A stretch of DNA of 28,198 bases from Sperchopsis tessellata (lineage: Eukaryota > Arthropoda > Insecta > Coleoptera > Hydrophilidae), in assembly GCA_033557685.1 (NCBI GenBank), contig JAWQRN010000580.1, positions 1-28,198 on the forward strand. The letters run 5' to 3'. Made by a program: the position numbers and the translations under genes. This document shows, one piece after another, positions 1-10,904 of the stretch. How positions within the stretch are numbered: position 1 is the first letter of the stretch; each line of letters starts with the position of its first letter. Below the pieces are notes generated by a model. It saw nothing but the letters and a program-made list of their open reading frames with translations. It was not told the DNA's origin and searched no databases.

Positions 1-16
1 TATATATATATATATA
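1..16. repeat. (TA)n microsatellite, cut by window edge
   Basis: Eight TA units open the window; the array probably continues upstream. It is the first of six TA arrays in the window. Confidence 0.9.
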
Positions 17-610
17 AAATATACCAAAATAGCATTAATAGTTTGAAGACGATCTCATATTTTGTGCAGACTGATTCTCTTATGCACTGAAACCAAATTA
101 ATTCCTAATGATAATTACGAACACTGAAAATAATGGCCCAAGTTAAATGAGTTAGTATTTCAAAAGCAAGGAATTCTTCTCATGGCGATTTAGTAAATTA
201 GCCGACTTAGCTAATGCATCCCTTACGAAAATAGCTTTCCTCAGTGTTGCGTGTACTGTTCTTATTTTCTCAAATGCCCCGAATAATACTTATGAACGGC
301 GAAATAATAGACTCTGACTAGAGTAATTGGAATTCCAAGGCAGATGATCATTCAGCGGGAAATTGCTGTATTTTGATTGTACGCTATATTCTGCAAGAAA
401 GAATACCTATATGCTACATAATTGGTATTACACAGTAACTTATTTTGCAAAGAATATGTAACATATTTCTTTAAAATTAACTCATAGCTCTATTGTTTAT
501 GCAGTTCAATTTACAAATAAAACTGTTGTTGTATTGTAGTAACCCTACTAGCATACAATTAATGCAGATACTGTTACCAAGAATATTTAGTTTATGATAA
601 CTTTTTTTAA
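17..610. other. AT-rich non-coding DNA
   Basis: No open frame of note, no repeat unit and no recognisable element motif. It reads as ordinary AT-rich spacer. Confidence 0.6.
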
Positions 611-695
611 GCGCCACGGTAGCCATATAGGTAAGAGCGTTGGGTGTTAGCTATGCGACTCCGAGGTAGCCCGGGCTCGATTCCCCGCCCAGGAG
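611..695 (+). mobile_element. tRNA-derived SINE head (or tRNA pseudogene)
   Basis: A GC-rich patch inside AT-rich DNA has the layout of a tRNA-type internal promoter. A box A-like stretch lies near 620-637 (tagccatataggtaagag), and a near-consensus box B lies at 673-684 (gggctcgattcc), about 40 bases later. The intervening sequence does not fold into a clear cloverleaf with a readable anticodon, so a SINE head is more likely than a functional tRNA. AT-rich sequence follows, possibly the SINE body, whose 3' limit I cannot place. What is seen is the two-box arrangement; SINE origin is inferred. Confidence 0.55.
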
Positions 696-2977
696 AATTT
701 TATTAGGTAAAATCTCAGGGGCTGGGAGTCAATTCGTTAAAAATGATTAGAATTGGTTTAAAATGCATAGTTATTGGCTATGGCCTAACGGATACAGTCA
801 TGAATTGATTAAAGAAAAGTGATGATGTATTTTGCATATCATTTATTTTGTGTATGGGAAACCATTATACTCACTCATGACAAACAGAGCAGGTAAGCGT
901 ATTGTTGTATCTGACTTTTTTTTTGTGGAAATCTTGTCCATTCAAAGAAAAACATGTATACCATTTAAGTAGTGATTCAATTTTTACACCGCATTTCACC
1001 TTTTATTCCTAGACGTAGGAGGTCCCATATTAATCTGGAAGTACCGTATTTGAAGACCCAGTAAATACCTAAACAGTTTGTTGTTGTACATTGAATTCAT
1101 ATTTTTTGATAAAGTAAATAATTTATTGATGATAATAGAGGAAAATTTAACAATTTTATTAATAATGCCTAACTTAAGTACCAAATTATGATTATCACCA
1201 ACTGGTAGTGCAGCGAGAAAGCTTGTAGTTCTTTCCAATCACAACCTAGGAATAGTTACTTTGAATCTGGGGAGCTTACATATTTTGTTTGTGTTCAATC
1301 CTTTCTTTGAAGTATTTACACTCGCAAAATTTGACGAAATATTAATTATAATATACAAGCGGCAATTCGTAGATAAGAAAAAGTTAGTTATGTCAGAAAT
1401 GTAAATTGTCATTTACGTTTCCTAAGTAACTGCAAGCATATACTGTTATTTATAATAATAACAACATTGATATTGAAACTGAAGGAACAGATAAATTTAT
1501 ATTGTTTTAAATAACAATGAAAGTGCACTGTTACATCGTACAACTTTTTTATTTAAAGTATTCTTTAATCAAGTTTTAATTTAATTTTCAGCACCCTACA
1601 AGTAAATCTACGAATAGTGTAAAATATAAATAATATCAAGACAATACATATCGAGATATGCACAAGTGTATATGCAATACCATTAACTATGGTACATATT
1701 CTAAATATTATTTACAGTGTTCATAGACGTACAGTAACTTTTCTAGTGCTGAAAATGTTAAAAAACAGAAACAATTACACATACACGTTTCTGTGTCTAT
1801 AAACCAGGCAATACCAAGAATATAAATTAATTATACCACTGTTCATTACAACGATTTTGTTATTTTCGCCAAAACGAAGTCTCAAAATCAAACAAGTTCA
1901 TATGTAAATTATTTAAATTTTACCTTCTTTTATGAACTTTTCTTTACCTGAAACAATAAAAAAATATTATAAATTTTAAGTGTATGTGTATAAATAATCA
2001 ACATTACAACTAAGATATTTATATTTAAAAGTTACAAGCAATATAAACTTAAAGTAATCCTCCTGTTAGAATTACTAAACATATTCTTGATCAATAAAGG
2101 ATCTCCACTTCAGCGACCTTAATATTTGAGAGATTTGATTAATTTTACCATTAAACTTTAAGGCACCTGTCAAAATATATCAGACTTCGGGATGTCTCCA
2201 CTTGAGCAAAAACTTTCAGCTAAACTGTCAAATTGAAGTAAATTAACGCCATAAAATTTTAAATTGCTTGTTTCGCACAACAACTCATTAGGCGAGGATA
2301 TTTTATATTAAAACGCTTGTCCTCAAATTTAATACATCTGGCAGTTTAAATTTTATGTTGAAGGGAACTTTTTAATAAATGTTCTGGTAAATTGCTACTC
2401 AATTAACATTGCTGCTCGAGTAAAATATAGAAGAAAGAGGGATGTAACCACTGATCAAAATATTTGGGAATGACATTCACATTTTAATAATTACGAACTT
2501 TGTACATAACACAGATAATATCTGGAAATACACTTACATATTGTTTCGTATTTTGTTGTGTATTGTCCTCTTGTATATTTTGTACTGTTTTATTTTGTAC
2601 CTTCGTACAAATCTGTATTACGCTAGCTTAAGATCCATAGCGCCCACTAGGCCTAGGGTAAGGTGGTGCTTTAAAAATCCTTATCACTTAGATATAACGA
2701 TGAACATTTTCTTTTGTACAGATTTAATAATATATTTCCTTATCACGGAAGTAAGGTATAATAGTCGACTTTAATTCCGACATACTTCTAATCCAAACAG
2801 GTTTATAAATGTTCCAATGCAAATTAATTGTATTTATGTTTTAAAAGTAATTGATTATTTTTCCAATGGTGTGCATAGTATTAGTGTTTAAATGATTATT
2901 ACATATCGGTGCATTAATTGTAAAAGTACATGCAACAATTCATGTTAAGTATATTATTTTTTTACAATAGCAGTTTT

Positions 2978-2980
<3 letters not shown>
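696..2980. other. Long AT-rich non-coding stretch
   Basis: The only open frames (996-1238 minus, 2541-2774 plus) are short, of low-complexity composition and without any family motif, so I do not call them. Splice-like and TATA-like strings occur as expected in AT-rich DNA, but none is linked to a coding segment. The part just after 695 may be the body of the SINE-like repeat. Confidence 0.5.

Positions 2981-3010
<30 letters not shown>
2981..3010. repeat. (TA)15 microsatellite
   Basis: Fifteen uninterrupted TA units, followed by a less AT-rich segment. Confidence 0.95.
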
Positions 3011-3014
<4 letters not shown>

Positions 3015-3757
3015 TACTGCCACGAATCGCGCTTTTCAGGGCATGTAGTTAACGGTTAACGGGTGCACCATGCGCACTCGCGTTACCTTAAATTAAATTA
3101 CCACCCAAAAAGGTCGAAAACGCATATAATTGGCCAAATTAAAGTAATTATAATTATAATAATTTACTTACATATTTTGTGATCATCGGTTAGGACTTAA
3201 TGACGTTATGTTATTTTGCAGCTTCGTTATAGAAGTGGAAGGTTAGAAATAAAAGACATGATCCCTAGTCAAAGTATTACTATATTGATTAGGGGAAAAT
3301 AACTTAACACAGTGAGATCATCTGAAGAATCGCGAGTTAAACTAAATATCTAAAACTAACTCAACAACACCGGGAAAAACCTCACGATAAAGATCTCAAG
3401 AGTGGGAAGCTGCCAGTGTTTTCAAGTGAAGATTCGTAGTGATCCTAGGCACGGGTGGACAGGGGTAGTTAATTCAATGAGTCAAATAAGTAAGGTCCGT
3501 TAACAGTTCAAACATAGAACTCTGTAATCATTCCAACCTGGGTTGGCATGCATAAGATGTAAGATACAACAGTCATAATTGATTGTCGCTGCGCGTTGAG
3601 TAGTTGAGTAATGTATACACTAACCCGTTGACAACTAAGTCATATCCTGCCGTAGGTATATAGTTAATATATGGGAAGCGACACCGGCTCAGTCTATACT
3701 TGGCTGTGTTCGCAAAGTATAATATAGCAAAAGTTAATATAGACAAAATGTTCTACC
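3011..3757. other. Non-coding spacer between two TA arrays
   Basis: Somewhat richer in GC than its surroundings, with no open frame over 60 codons and no element motif. It is bracketed by TA arrays at 2981 and 3758, which could mark an old element inserted at TA, but I could not find terminal repeats. Confidence 0.4.
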
Positions 3758-3782
3758 CATATATATATTTATATATATATAA

Positions 3783-3823
<41 letters not shown>
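3758..3823. repeat. Compound AT microsatellite
   Basis: Interrupted AT repeats at 3758-3788 lead into a pure AT run at 3789-3823. The repeat accounts for the Ile/Tyr-rich tail of the minus-strand frame at 3753-4058, which is therefore not a gene. Confidence 0.95.
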
Positions 3824-3826
<3 letters not shown>

Positions 3827-4640
3827 GGTGATTAGTGTACAAGAGTATAAATTGACTTTCCTCATAAGCTTTGTGGTTGTGTTGCGTTATATGTATTACC
3901 AACTTGACCAGTACATACATAGTTGTGTTACCTAGCGAAGTTTGTTCAGTAGTAGGAAGGCCCAATTGGCTCATTTCCCAACTGTTTCTTAGGGTATGAC
4001 TATACCGATAATACTTGTAAGATACGATACGAGGGAAGAATTTACTTCTAACCCGCATATAGCCAGCTAATCTTACCCCCTAGGTAATAAACGGAAACGA
4101 ACCTCTATGGTTACGGGAACCGTCTTTAGTTACCTTCTACCACGAAACCCTAAGGGACACACAAAGTGCTGTTTCCCTACAAAAGTGTTAAATAACCACT
4201 GAGGACACTGGACTCGCATGCGTTTCTTAGTGAAATAAAATTGGACTATTAGGATGAGGATTTGATATTTTTTGAATTCAGCAAAGAGGCGTGATGCCAC
4301 ATTGGCCATATGTGGATATTTATCGCGCAAAATAGTCTACGTTAATATGTGGGAAGCCCCACATCCAAGATAAAACTTTCATATAGCTTGAATACCTTAG
4401 GATCACCACCAACCTTATATGTAAAGAAATTATAGCATATGAGCTCATGTTAACAAACTTCCTCAGCCATTCCGAAGTACAAATCATATTTATATAACTG
4501 GTAATCACGTTAATTTTCAATATGAATGCATTCGGTATACGTTCCTAATCCAAACCGTAACTAAGAAATCCTATTTACGTCAGAAGGAGGGATGGCTACC
4601 TACTCCCCCTGGGATATCCATTTACAAAAGAAACGGTTGC
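3824..4640. other. Unassigned, moderately GC segment
   Basis: Three consecutive minus-strand frames (3753-4058, 4130-4330, 4320-4520) cover most of this stretch, and its composition is less AT-rich than its flanks. I see no conserved motif in any of them. It could be the remnant of an unrecognised element or a long terminal repeat, but nothing here proves that. Confidence 0.3.
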
Positions 4641-6046
4641 GATGGAATTATGGTCTTCTTTTCTCTTATATAAAATATATATTCCATAAATCAAATACAT
4701 AACACAGAAATATACTTTTACACGAAATAAAAGTAGTGACATAGCTATGTTCATCTTTCCATTATATAAAATATATGTTCAATAATTCAACAAGCCATAA
4801 CCCCAGGAATACCATTTCAAACAAACGAGCTAATTATCATTAATGAGAAATCTTCAAAAGTAATGTGACTGTAAAACATTTACAAAAATACCTGAACAAA
4901 GAGCCAGCCCGAAAACATTCCTTAATTAAATCATACACATAACATACTGAAATAAATGACAATAACGATAATAATAAATAAACCACAAATTAAAATGATA
5001 AACAATAGAACAAAGAATATAAAACCAAGGTTATATCAATTCATATTTATTTAAAATATTTAACAAATAACATTTATTATGAAACTTGTAAAATTTAAAT
5101 CATTTACTGTAAGATAACAATAATGCGAAGAGCGATCATGCGTTATATTATATTGATCCAAACATTCTCATGCTACCTGGTATATTTTATAAATGAAAGA
5201 AAACTGAATAAATAAATCACGACTTGAAAACGTAAAGCTATAATGACTCAGTAAAGTCAAGGAAATACTTAAAGATAGAAATAATGTAACGACATTGTAT
5301 TCTCATGCATGTTTCAATTTATAAAACAAAATAAACAGTAACATATAAACCTGAATTTAAATGAATGATGTAACCAAGAAATCTATTGGTAATACCCAGG
5401 TATTAGAAATAAATAAATAGTATTAAGTCGCTTACTACATAACGAAGAAGCAAAACACAATTCACTTACCAATATAATTTTTTTACGTTAGACACACTTA
5501 AAATGGACACTTTACTCAACATTTAATTGAATAAATGCATGAAAGATAATCAAATAAATAGCTTATTTATAAGCATTAAACATTAAGAAATACTGTAGTG
5601 TAAATCACTAATAACAATTACTAATTATATCATATTTGTAATTAATATATTTGTGGCACCAATTGTAGAAATACATCTGTGTTCACTTCAACAAATTCGA
5701 TACCCTTCTCCGCCTAAAATCTTCCTTTGTCGATCTACTGTGTATATATCCACAAATCATTCCCCCGACATTATGCACCGATGTTTTACATATATTTCTT
5801 AAAAACTCACCTAATAATATCTCTGTCTCATATATATTTGATAATATTTTATATACGCAACTCACGACGTGAGTCTCTTATTTCTCCAATATTCTTCTTT
5901 TGCGTCTTAACTTAATGGGTCTGTTGGCGCGTAGGATCCTATCAACCATAATTTATTACTTTATTCATTCGAAACAAAATATGCGTTTTGATAATTTTTA
6001 AGAGAATTAAAATTTTAATTTAAATCGTATTTAGATATCTGTATAG

Positions 6047-6048
<2 letters not shown>
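4641..6048. other. Very AT-rich non-coding DNA
   Basis: A-rich simple sequence with many AATAAA-like strings. A short motif (ttatataaaatatat) occurs at about 4668 and again at about 4764. The overlapping frames at 5683-5865 (minus) and 5727-5915 (plus) are antisense to each other and featureless. No gene is called. Confidence 0.5.

Positions 6049-6093
<45 letters not shown>
6049..6093. repeat. (AT)22 microsatellite
   Basis: An uninterrupted AT run of about 45 bp in AT-rich DNA. Confidence 0.95.
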
Positions 6094-6098
<5 letters not shown>

Positions 6099-6807
6099 TG
6101 GCATCATACACCAATTTACATAAAAATGAGTTTATATTTACGCGACAAACACATGCGAGCCTTCGTAGTTTGAATGGATTTTACTGCTGACCAGTATTTT
6201 ATAAATTATGTACTCAACACATACGATGTTTTTATTTGTTACTTAAGTTTACCTGACCATGCGGATCTTATGTGATATCTCTACTTGATTACAGGCATAT
6301 ATCACGATGAAGGGAACTGCAGAGGTAGCTGAATTTTAAACCGTAAACGCGTCGTTACTTTGTAGGGTCGGTATGAGGTTACTTGAAATATTATTCTATA
6401 GTTTTAAGACTTTTTATCTCATAAACTATATTTTGCACGAAATAATTTACAAGATTTCTTCTTTACTTTAGGTTAATAATTCCGTTATTTTCTTATCTTT
6501 ACATACTTCAATATTTGGACTTGCTCTGTTTAATGTTTTCAGGGAGAATATTCTTCAATATGATCATTATACCAATTTCATTGTTTTAAATGTAAATCCG
6601 AGGCATTGTTTAGATTAATGGTTAGGTGTGGGAATTGTGATTTGTAACCCTCGCGATGATAGCAGACTGATTGTGAATGCGGAGGATTTTTATTTTTTCT
6701 ACTTGATATAATGATGTACCATTTTGACCTTATATAAAGTCTATGAAAATCAGACTATTATCTAAGAGAAGAGTAGATACTCAGCCCGGTTCACGAAAGA
6801 CTATTAT
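6094..6807. other. Non-coding spacer
   Basis: No open frame or element motif. It precedes the second SINE-like head and the Penelope-like element. The missing 5' part of that element (fingers and N-terminal region) was looked for here and not found. Confidence 0.5.
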
Positions 6808-6880
6808 TCAGCGAGGTGGCCAAGCTACTGATATAGGTTTGAAACATCTCGTTGGAGATTATAGGTGAGGTTTGACAGAT
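6808..6880 (+). mobile_element. Degenerate tRNA-like SINE fragment
   Basis: The string ggtggccaagcta near 6815-6827 fits an RNA polymerase III box A. A weak box B-like stretch (gaggtttgac, about 6867-6876) follows, and between them lies a self-complementary atctc...gagat stem-loop like that of Ser/Leu-type tRNA-derived SINEs. The B box has drifted from consensus. It differs in sequence from the tRNA-like element at 611, so it would be a separate family. Confidence 0.35.
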
Positions 6881-7129
6881 ATACCGTGGCTTTGTACAAA
6901 CTTTATATTTATGCAAATGTCAAGGATGAGTTTTCTTGTTTCTTAGAACTCGCTCATGATGTATTCTTAAATTATTCTGAACGCCTATTTTATTTTATTT
7001 ATGTATATATATTCTCTACGCATCAGTTCAAAATTTGTTTCATATACTCATTGTTTCAAATCTCATACAGCATGATTAGCTTATGGTATTTTCTTAGGCA
7101 TTGCAAGTTACCTTAAAGCGCCCTTATGA

Positions 7130-8247
7130 GTAAACACACGTTTCATTTTCAATACAATTTTGTACTTCATTGATAGAGTTTTGAAGATAAAGTTGTGTCC
7201 AGGTTCTCTTTTAAATTATTTTGATATTTTCAATCTCTTTACTCCGGTATCTATTTCAGAGCCGGTCAACATCATCAAAGACCTTCTAATAAATTCTAAA
7301 CTTGATTATCTCTCGTGTGTCGATAACTCTGCAGCAAAATTTCTTAATTACTCATGATAATTTTTTAGAGTCAGCCAGGCGGTCTCAGCATAGGCTGCTC
7401 TCCGAGCTCCTTTGGCTAACTCATTGATGGATAACTTGGAGTACGAATATCTTGACAATCCAAGTATATCTTCTAAAATTTATTTCGGGTGTAGGTATGT
7501 TAATGTTTTTTTTATATAATTAAAGTTACTATGGCTGATGTTGGGGTCATCTTTTCGTCATTAAATTCTCTCCATCCCCACATTCTTCACTTCTGAAAAT
7601 GAGATCGATAAGACACTCAATTTTCTTGATCTCACTTTGAGTATTCACCACGATAGATAAAATTCCAGATATACAGGAAGCCCACTCACACTAACCATTG
7701 CATTCCATTCGAATCTAATCACGCCATGTTTCATAAATTTGCTATATTTAATAGCATGCTTCATATATATTTCTTATGCCTCTTGATCATTGTGATTTTG
7801 TTAAGGAATTTCAAACTATTCTTCCCGTCACCCACAGTAATAATATTCTCATAAAAGTCATCAAAAATGTTGTTGTGAGAAGCTAGATCGAATCATCAAA
7901 CAATAGATTTTCCATGTCATCTCTGAGGCATCTAACTTATATTTGATTTCATTTTGTGGGGGTATATCCTACAAGATATCTGGCCTCCTTCTAAGTTACC
8001 CTAGAGTCGATGTTTCTTTTCGAAATTTTAATACATTGAAGACTCTTCTGGTCCGTAACACAGACTTAGTCCCTTCCTTGATTCTAAGAGGCGTGAATTA
8101 CCTGTGTTGTTCTTCTTGTTCATCAACTTATTTCAGTCAAACGGGACGTTCCTTACATGAAAAAAATATAGGTGATCATGTCTCTTGTATTAGGAACCAC
8201 ATAAATAATTCAAAATTTTGCTGTTCACATAAATGCCGAAAGACGCT
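7130..8247 (+). pseudogene. PLE reverse transcriptase + GIY-YIG endonuclease (broken)
   Basis: Frame at 7160-7357: YFDIFNLFTPVSI matches RT motif A (family form SFDvvSLFTnVP), followed by NIIKDLL. At 7375-7450, in two other frames: GGLSIGCSPSS (motif B, AMGSPLsP-like) and LANSLMDNLEYEYLDNP (family LANlFMDnLE). At about 7488-7510: CRYVNVFF replaces the catalytic YVDD, so both Asp are lost. At about 7590-7640: ENEIDKTLNFLDLTL (FLDL thumb motif). Frame 7943-8323: YPRVDVSFRNFNTLK, then GVNYLCCSSCSSTYFSQTGRSLHEK. The latter is the GIY-YIG core (family GVYkipC..C...YIGqTGRSl..R) with YIG changed to YFS. The family copies itself by target-primed reverse transcription in the nucleus. Multiple frameshifts and the missing catalytic residues make this copy inactive. 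From 8248 on, the open frame is only antisense read-through of the inserted transposase piece. Confidence 0.75.
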
Positions 8248-8731
8248 CTTATTTTGGCAGTTCGTTCGACCATTCGCCTTTAAATATAATCAAAGGTGGA
8301 AACCAATAAAAGTCCGCACATGAGCATCCCATAACTGTATAACTCTAAATGAATCGCTCTCCTATTGCAGTCACAATCTTATTTGGTTTTACTACTTATA
8401 ACATCCCAGTTTCAACACAGTTATATAACCGTGTTAGATCGTTCGAGCTTTTCCAAACTTTGTTGCAATTTATTATATAAATCTATATCTATTTCCTCAC
8501 TAGCCATTGATATGAAGTTAAATCTTCTGGAGTTCTCAGAGACAAGCCATATCTTGATTTACAATTAGTCCGCCACCATTTGCTTGCAGTTTCAGATTTT
8601 TCATGCATCTCGATTATATATTTGTATAGATTCAGTTCGATACCTACTGCCAAAGCAAAAGGCCTACCTAACTTAACTTTAGTTATGTCACATCCATCAT
8701 TATCATCAAATTTGTTTATGTAATCTTTCAA
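8248..8731 (-). pseudogene. pogo/Tigger-type transposase fragment, copy 1
   Basis: Antisense to the PLE, this 484-bp block reads as the middle of a pogo-type transposase. It contains LKDYINKF (end of a psq-type helix-turn-helix), KLGRPFAL, IELNLYKYIIEMHEKSE, then SRYGLSLRTPEDLTSYQW (end of the CENP-B-like DNA-binding part). After frame changes come NLYNKLQQ-like and CVETG (site of the first catalytic Asp, here Val) and WLPPLIIFKGEWS. It matches copy 2 (11566-12049) at a constant offset of 3318 bp with two mismatches (8302 a/g, 8369 a/c) and no indels. It has no start: the frame upstream of LKDYINKF is foreign PLE sequence. TCTTA occurs at both edges (8247-8251, 8732-8736). Confidence 0.8.
8248..8731. 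repeat. 484-bp direct repeat, left copy
   Basis: The pair partner is 11566-12049 in the same orientation. Left edge: shared sequence starts cttattttggcag, while the preceding bases differ (gctct here, cagct there). Right edge: shared sequence ends aatctttcaa, then diverges completely. Confidence 0.97.
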
Positions 8732-8905
8732 TCTTAATGAGGCTGTAAACATTTTAATAATTTTTTTTTTAATAAGGGCTTTAAGCTGAACATTGCGGAG
8801 GATTGGGAAATCATCCTTTCCGTACGCGATGGTAACAATTTGAATGACCAGATTTACTGGCCTGGTTATTATTTTTTTAAGTATCTGGATTTCTCAGGAT
8901 AATTT
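8732..8905 (+). pseudogene. PLE C-terminal tail resuming after the insertion
   Basis: Directly after the transposase fragment one frame reads LNEAVNILIIFF, and another reads EDWEIILSVRDGNNLNDQIYWPGYYF. Both resemble the segment after GIY-YIG in PLE proteins (an acidic NEAkiL-type stretch, then an ILxxxxxNLNxxxG-type ending). Joining 8247 to 8732 with the extra TCTTA removed leaves a PLE frame reading KDALNEAVNIL. This supports one element split by a later insertion. Basis: motif resemblance, no alignment run. Confidence 0.45.
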
Positions 8906-8944
8906 TATTTGATATTGTTATCCTTTTTAATATTTAAAAACGAT

Positions 8945-9310
8945 TTATTATGGCACTATTGCCTTTTTGTCTAATTGTCCCTGTATTTTTGTTTATTTGC
9001 TTTTATGTCCGTACTACACTTATTTATCTATATGCCTATCTACTGTTTGCCTAATTTGTTGTTTTACATTCTATTTCAGGGCCCTATTGCCGATTTAATA
9101 TTCTATTGAATGCAATTTGTTTTATAATTATTTTTGTTGTATGTTGCTTCGTCCTATGGCCCCATTGCCCTTATTAATTTATTTATCTGATTTTGACTGT
9201 TATTTTGTTATATAACCTAGCTCTATAGCCGTTTAAATTTTTTATTCATTTCTATTTGTCTGGCAATTATTTTGTCATAAACTTTTGTAGTCCTATTGCG
9301 CTTAGCTATG
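8945..9310 (+). repeat. Irregular CCTATTGCC-type repeats in PLE 3' region
   Basis: Variants of cctattgcc recur at about 8955 (cactattgcc), 9083 (ccctattgcc), 9161 (ccccattgcc), 9223 (tctatagcc) and 9292 (cctattgcg). Related tgcctatct...gtttgcc lies at about 9033-9050. Between them are T-rich linkers with gttattttgttat-like strings. Spacing is irregular, roughly 60-130 bp. It looks like a degraded minisatellite rather than coding sequence. Confidence 0.5.
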
Positions 9311-9458
9311 TATATATTTATTCACTACCAAATATTTATGTTGTTACCAACTGTTTGTAACTAGTTATGTAATTTTGTATTATTGTATTAATTTTTATTA
9401 AGGTGAGTTCATTTTTCGCTGTTGTTTTGCCAGTCATTATATGTGTATGTATATTATT

Positions 9459-9535
9459 GTATGGTCTGAAGATGGAAAAGAAAAGTTCGGAAAACATTAA
9501 TGTTACAACTTATTTTTTGTATACCAGACCATATC
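9459..9535 (+). ncRNA. Hammerhead ribozyme-like core (candidate)
   Basis: ctgaaga at 9466-9472 fits the hammerhead CUGANGA core. It is followed after a weakly paired stem II (tgga...ttcg) by gaa at 9490-9492. The perfect palindrome aacattaatgtt (9493-9504) could form stem III and place UUA at the cleavage position. The flanks tatggt (9460-9465) and accata (9528-9533) could pair as stem I, but 23 unpaired bases separate the cleavage position from the second arm, which is not canonical. PLE terminal regions are known to carry hammerheads. This copy may be a decayed one or a coincidence. Confidence 0.25.
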
Positions 9536-9560
9536 CATTTATACATTTTTCTTGTAAACA

Positions 9561-10839
9561 TGGTTGACTTCAACCATCTTCCAAGTAAATATTTTGTTGA
9601 TACAAAGCTTATTTTTGAACAGCTCTAAAGGTTGTTAAAGAAACCGGTACGATTGAACATTCTTATCATAGTAGGAGGCTAATTATCAAGATTCTCTTCC
9701 ATGCTGAGGGATGGAGATCCCATTTCATCATAGCGGATCGTGTTTATCATAACAATTACCTTAGTCATAAGTTTTGTTGGTTAAAATTTTATATACTTTC
9801 TTTCACATGTATTCACTGCATTGAATATATTTTTTTTTTCTGGCAGCAATCGGCACCTAACTTGTGATGACTAACGAATAAATTATTCTAGCATTATTTT
9901 AAAAACAATAACTATTCAACAGTTGGGTAATATTGCAATAGATACACATAACAACTGTTCGGTAGAGTTAGTAAAAATATATATGCGTTACGATATATCG
10001 GACGATCTACCATGCAAATATACATTCCCCTTTGAAATATAAAATAATTTTCTCTAGAGCTTCTACTGGATTCAACGGTCTGTTTGTGCAGTAAAACTTG
10101 TTGCGTGTTTTAGTGTTTCTTGCACGGTTATATTCAAATCAAATATGTTAGGTTTCTTGTGTTAATATTATTTAATGCCATCTTATTTTGTTCAAATATA
10201 TAAGGAAATTGGAAAATAATAATTTTCAGCATAATTTCAATATGAGTGTAGCAATTATAGATATTGTAATTAGAGTGTCACGCTGACATGCAAATTTTAA
10301 TAATGATTCCATATTACCTATACAATAGAAACAGCTTGAAGGATTACATTTAACATTTAATAATGCGTCAAACCATAGTCTATGGGTTGGTTTATAATTG
10401 TGCTAGATTCTTATTATTTTTAGAATAGTGTTTTGTATATTATTATATTATATAATATTTTATATTTATTATTAAATAGATAGTATAATTTTGATGGCGT
10501 TTAGATTTCATATGTTAGTATAAATTTAATATTATATTAGAACTCGTGCAAATATGTCGATAATTGCAATATCTTCTTTATCAGCCACTGGTTTTTTATT
10601 TGTATTTTAATATAGGGCATGGGAGGTTCTTTCTCTGAACTAAAAGACAATATACAAATAATATTAACTATTGCTAAAATATAATCTTTGCACTGCATTG
10701 TGAGCTAATTATTGAGCTTTAATATTAATTCCTACCTTAATTTTTTTCGAATATGATTCAGAAGAAGATAATTTCGGGACAGTGTATGAGTAATTTCGTT
10801 ATGAATGAAACAAATCGTATTTTTAATAAAAAGACGAGA
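9561..10839. other. AT-rich non-coding DNA
   Basis: No open frame over 60 codons and no element motif. It includes a palindromic atattatataatat near 10442. The only plausible element content is the tail of the PLE at its left edge. Confidence 0.5.
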
Positions 10840-10904
10840 TTTATTATTTAAAATCTAAACATTTATTATATAAAATCAAAACAGTTATTATACAATATCA
10901 TTCA
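10840..10904. repeat. 22-bp tandem repeat, three units
   Basis: Units tttattatttaaaatctaa.. (10840-10861), tttattatataaaatcaaa.. (10862-10883) and a third diverged unit gttattatacaatatcatt.. (10884-10904). It is short and AT-rich, about 250 bp left of the pogo-type pseudogene. Confidence 0.65.

Larger units (their letters stand above)
7130..9560 (+). mobile_element. Penelope-like element, 5'-truncated, interrupted
   Basis: The segment carries, in order on the plus strand, reverse transcriptase motifs, a GIY-YIG endonuclease, a C-terminal tail and a long non-coding 3' region. That is the order of EN-containing Penelope-like retroelements (PLE). The coding part is spread over three frames with stops, so the copy is dead. 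The N-terminal domain before RT motif A is missing or unrecognisable. A 484-bp transposase fragment at 8248-8731 splits the coding region. The 3' limit near 9560 is a guess, based on the last structured sequence (inverted repeat at about 9460-9533). Family membership is well supported; the exact ends are not. Confidence 0.7.

Noticed and set aside
3753..4058. 101-codon minus-strand frame
   Set aside because: Its last third is translated TA repeat and the rest has no recognisable motif.
7943..8323. 126-codon plus-strand frame read as one protein
   Set aside because: Only the part up to about 8247 is PLE endonuclease. The last 25 codons are antisense read-through of the inserted transposase fragment.
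9402..9433. gtgagttc...ttttgccag as an intron
   Set aside because: Only about 32 bases long, with no coding sequence on either side.
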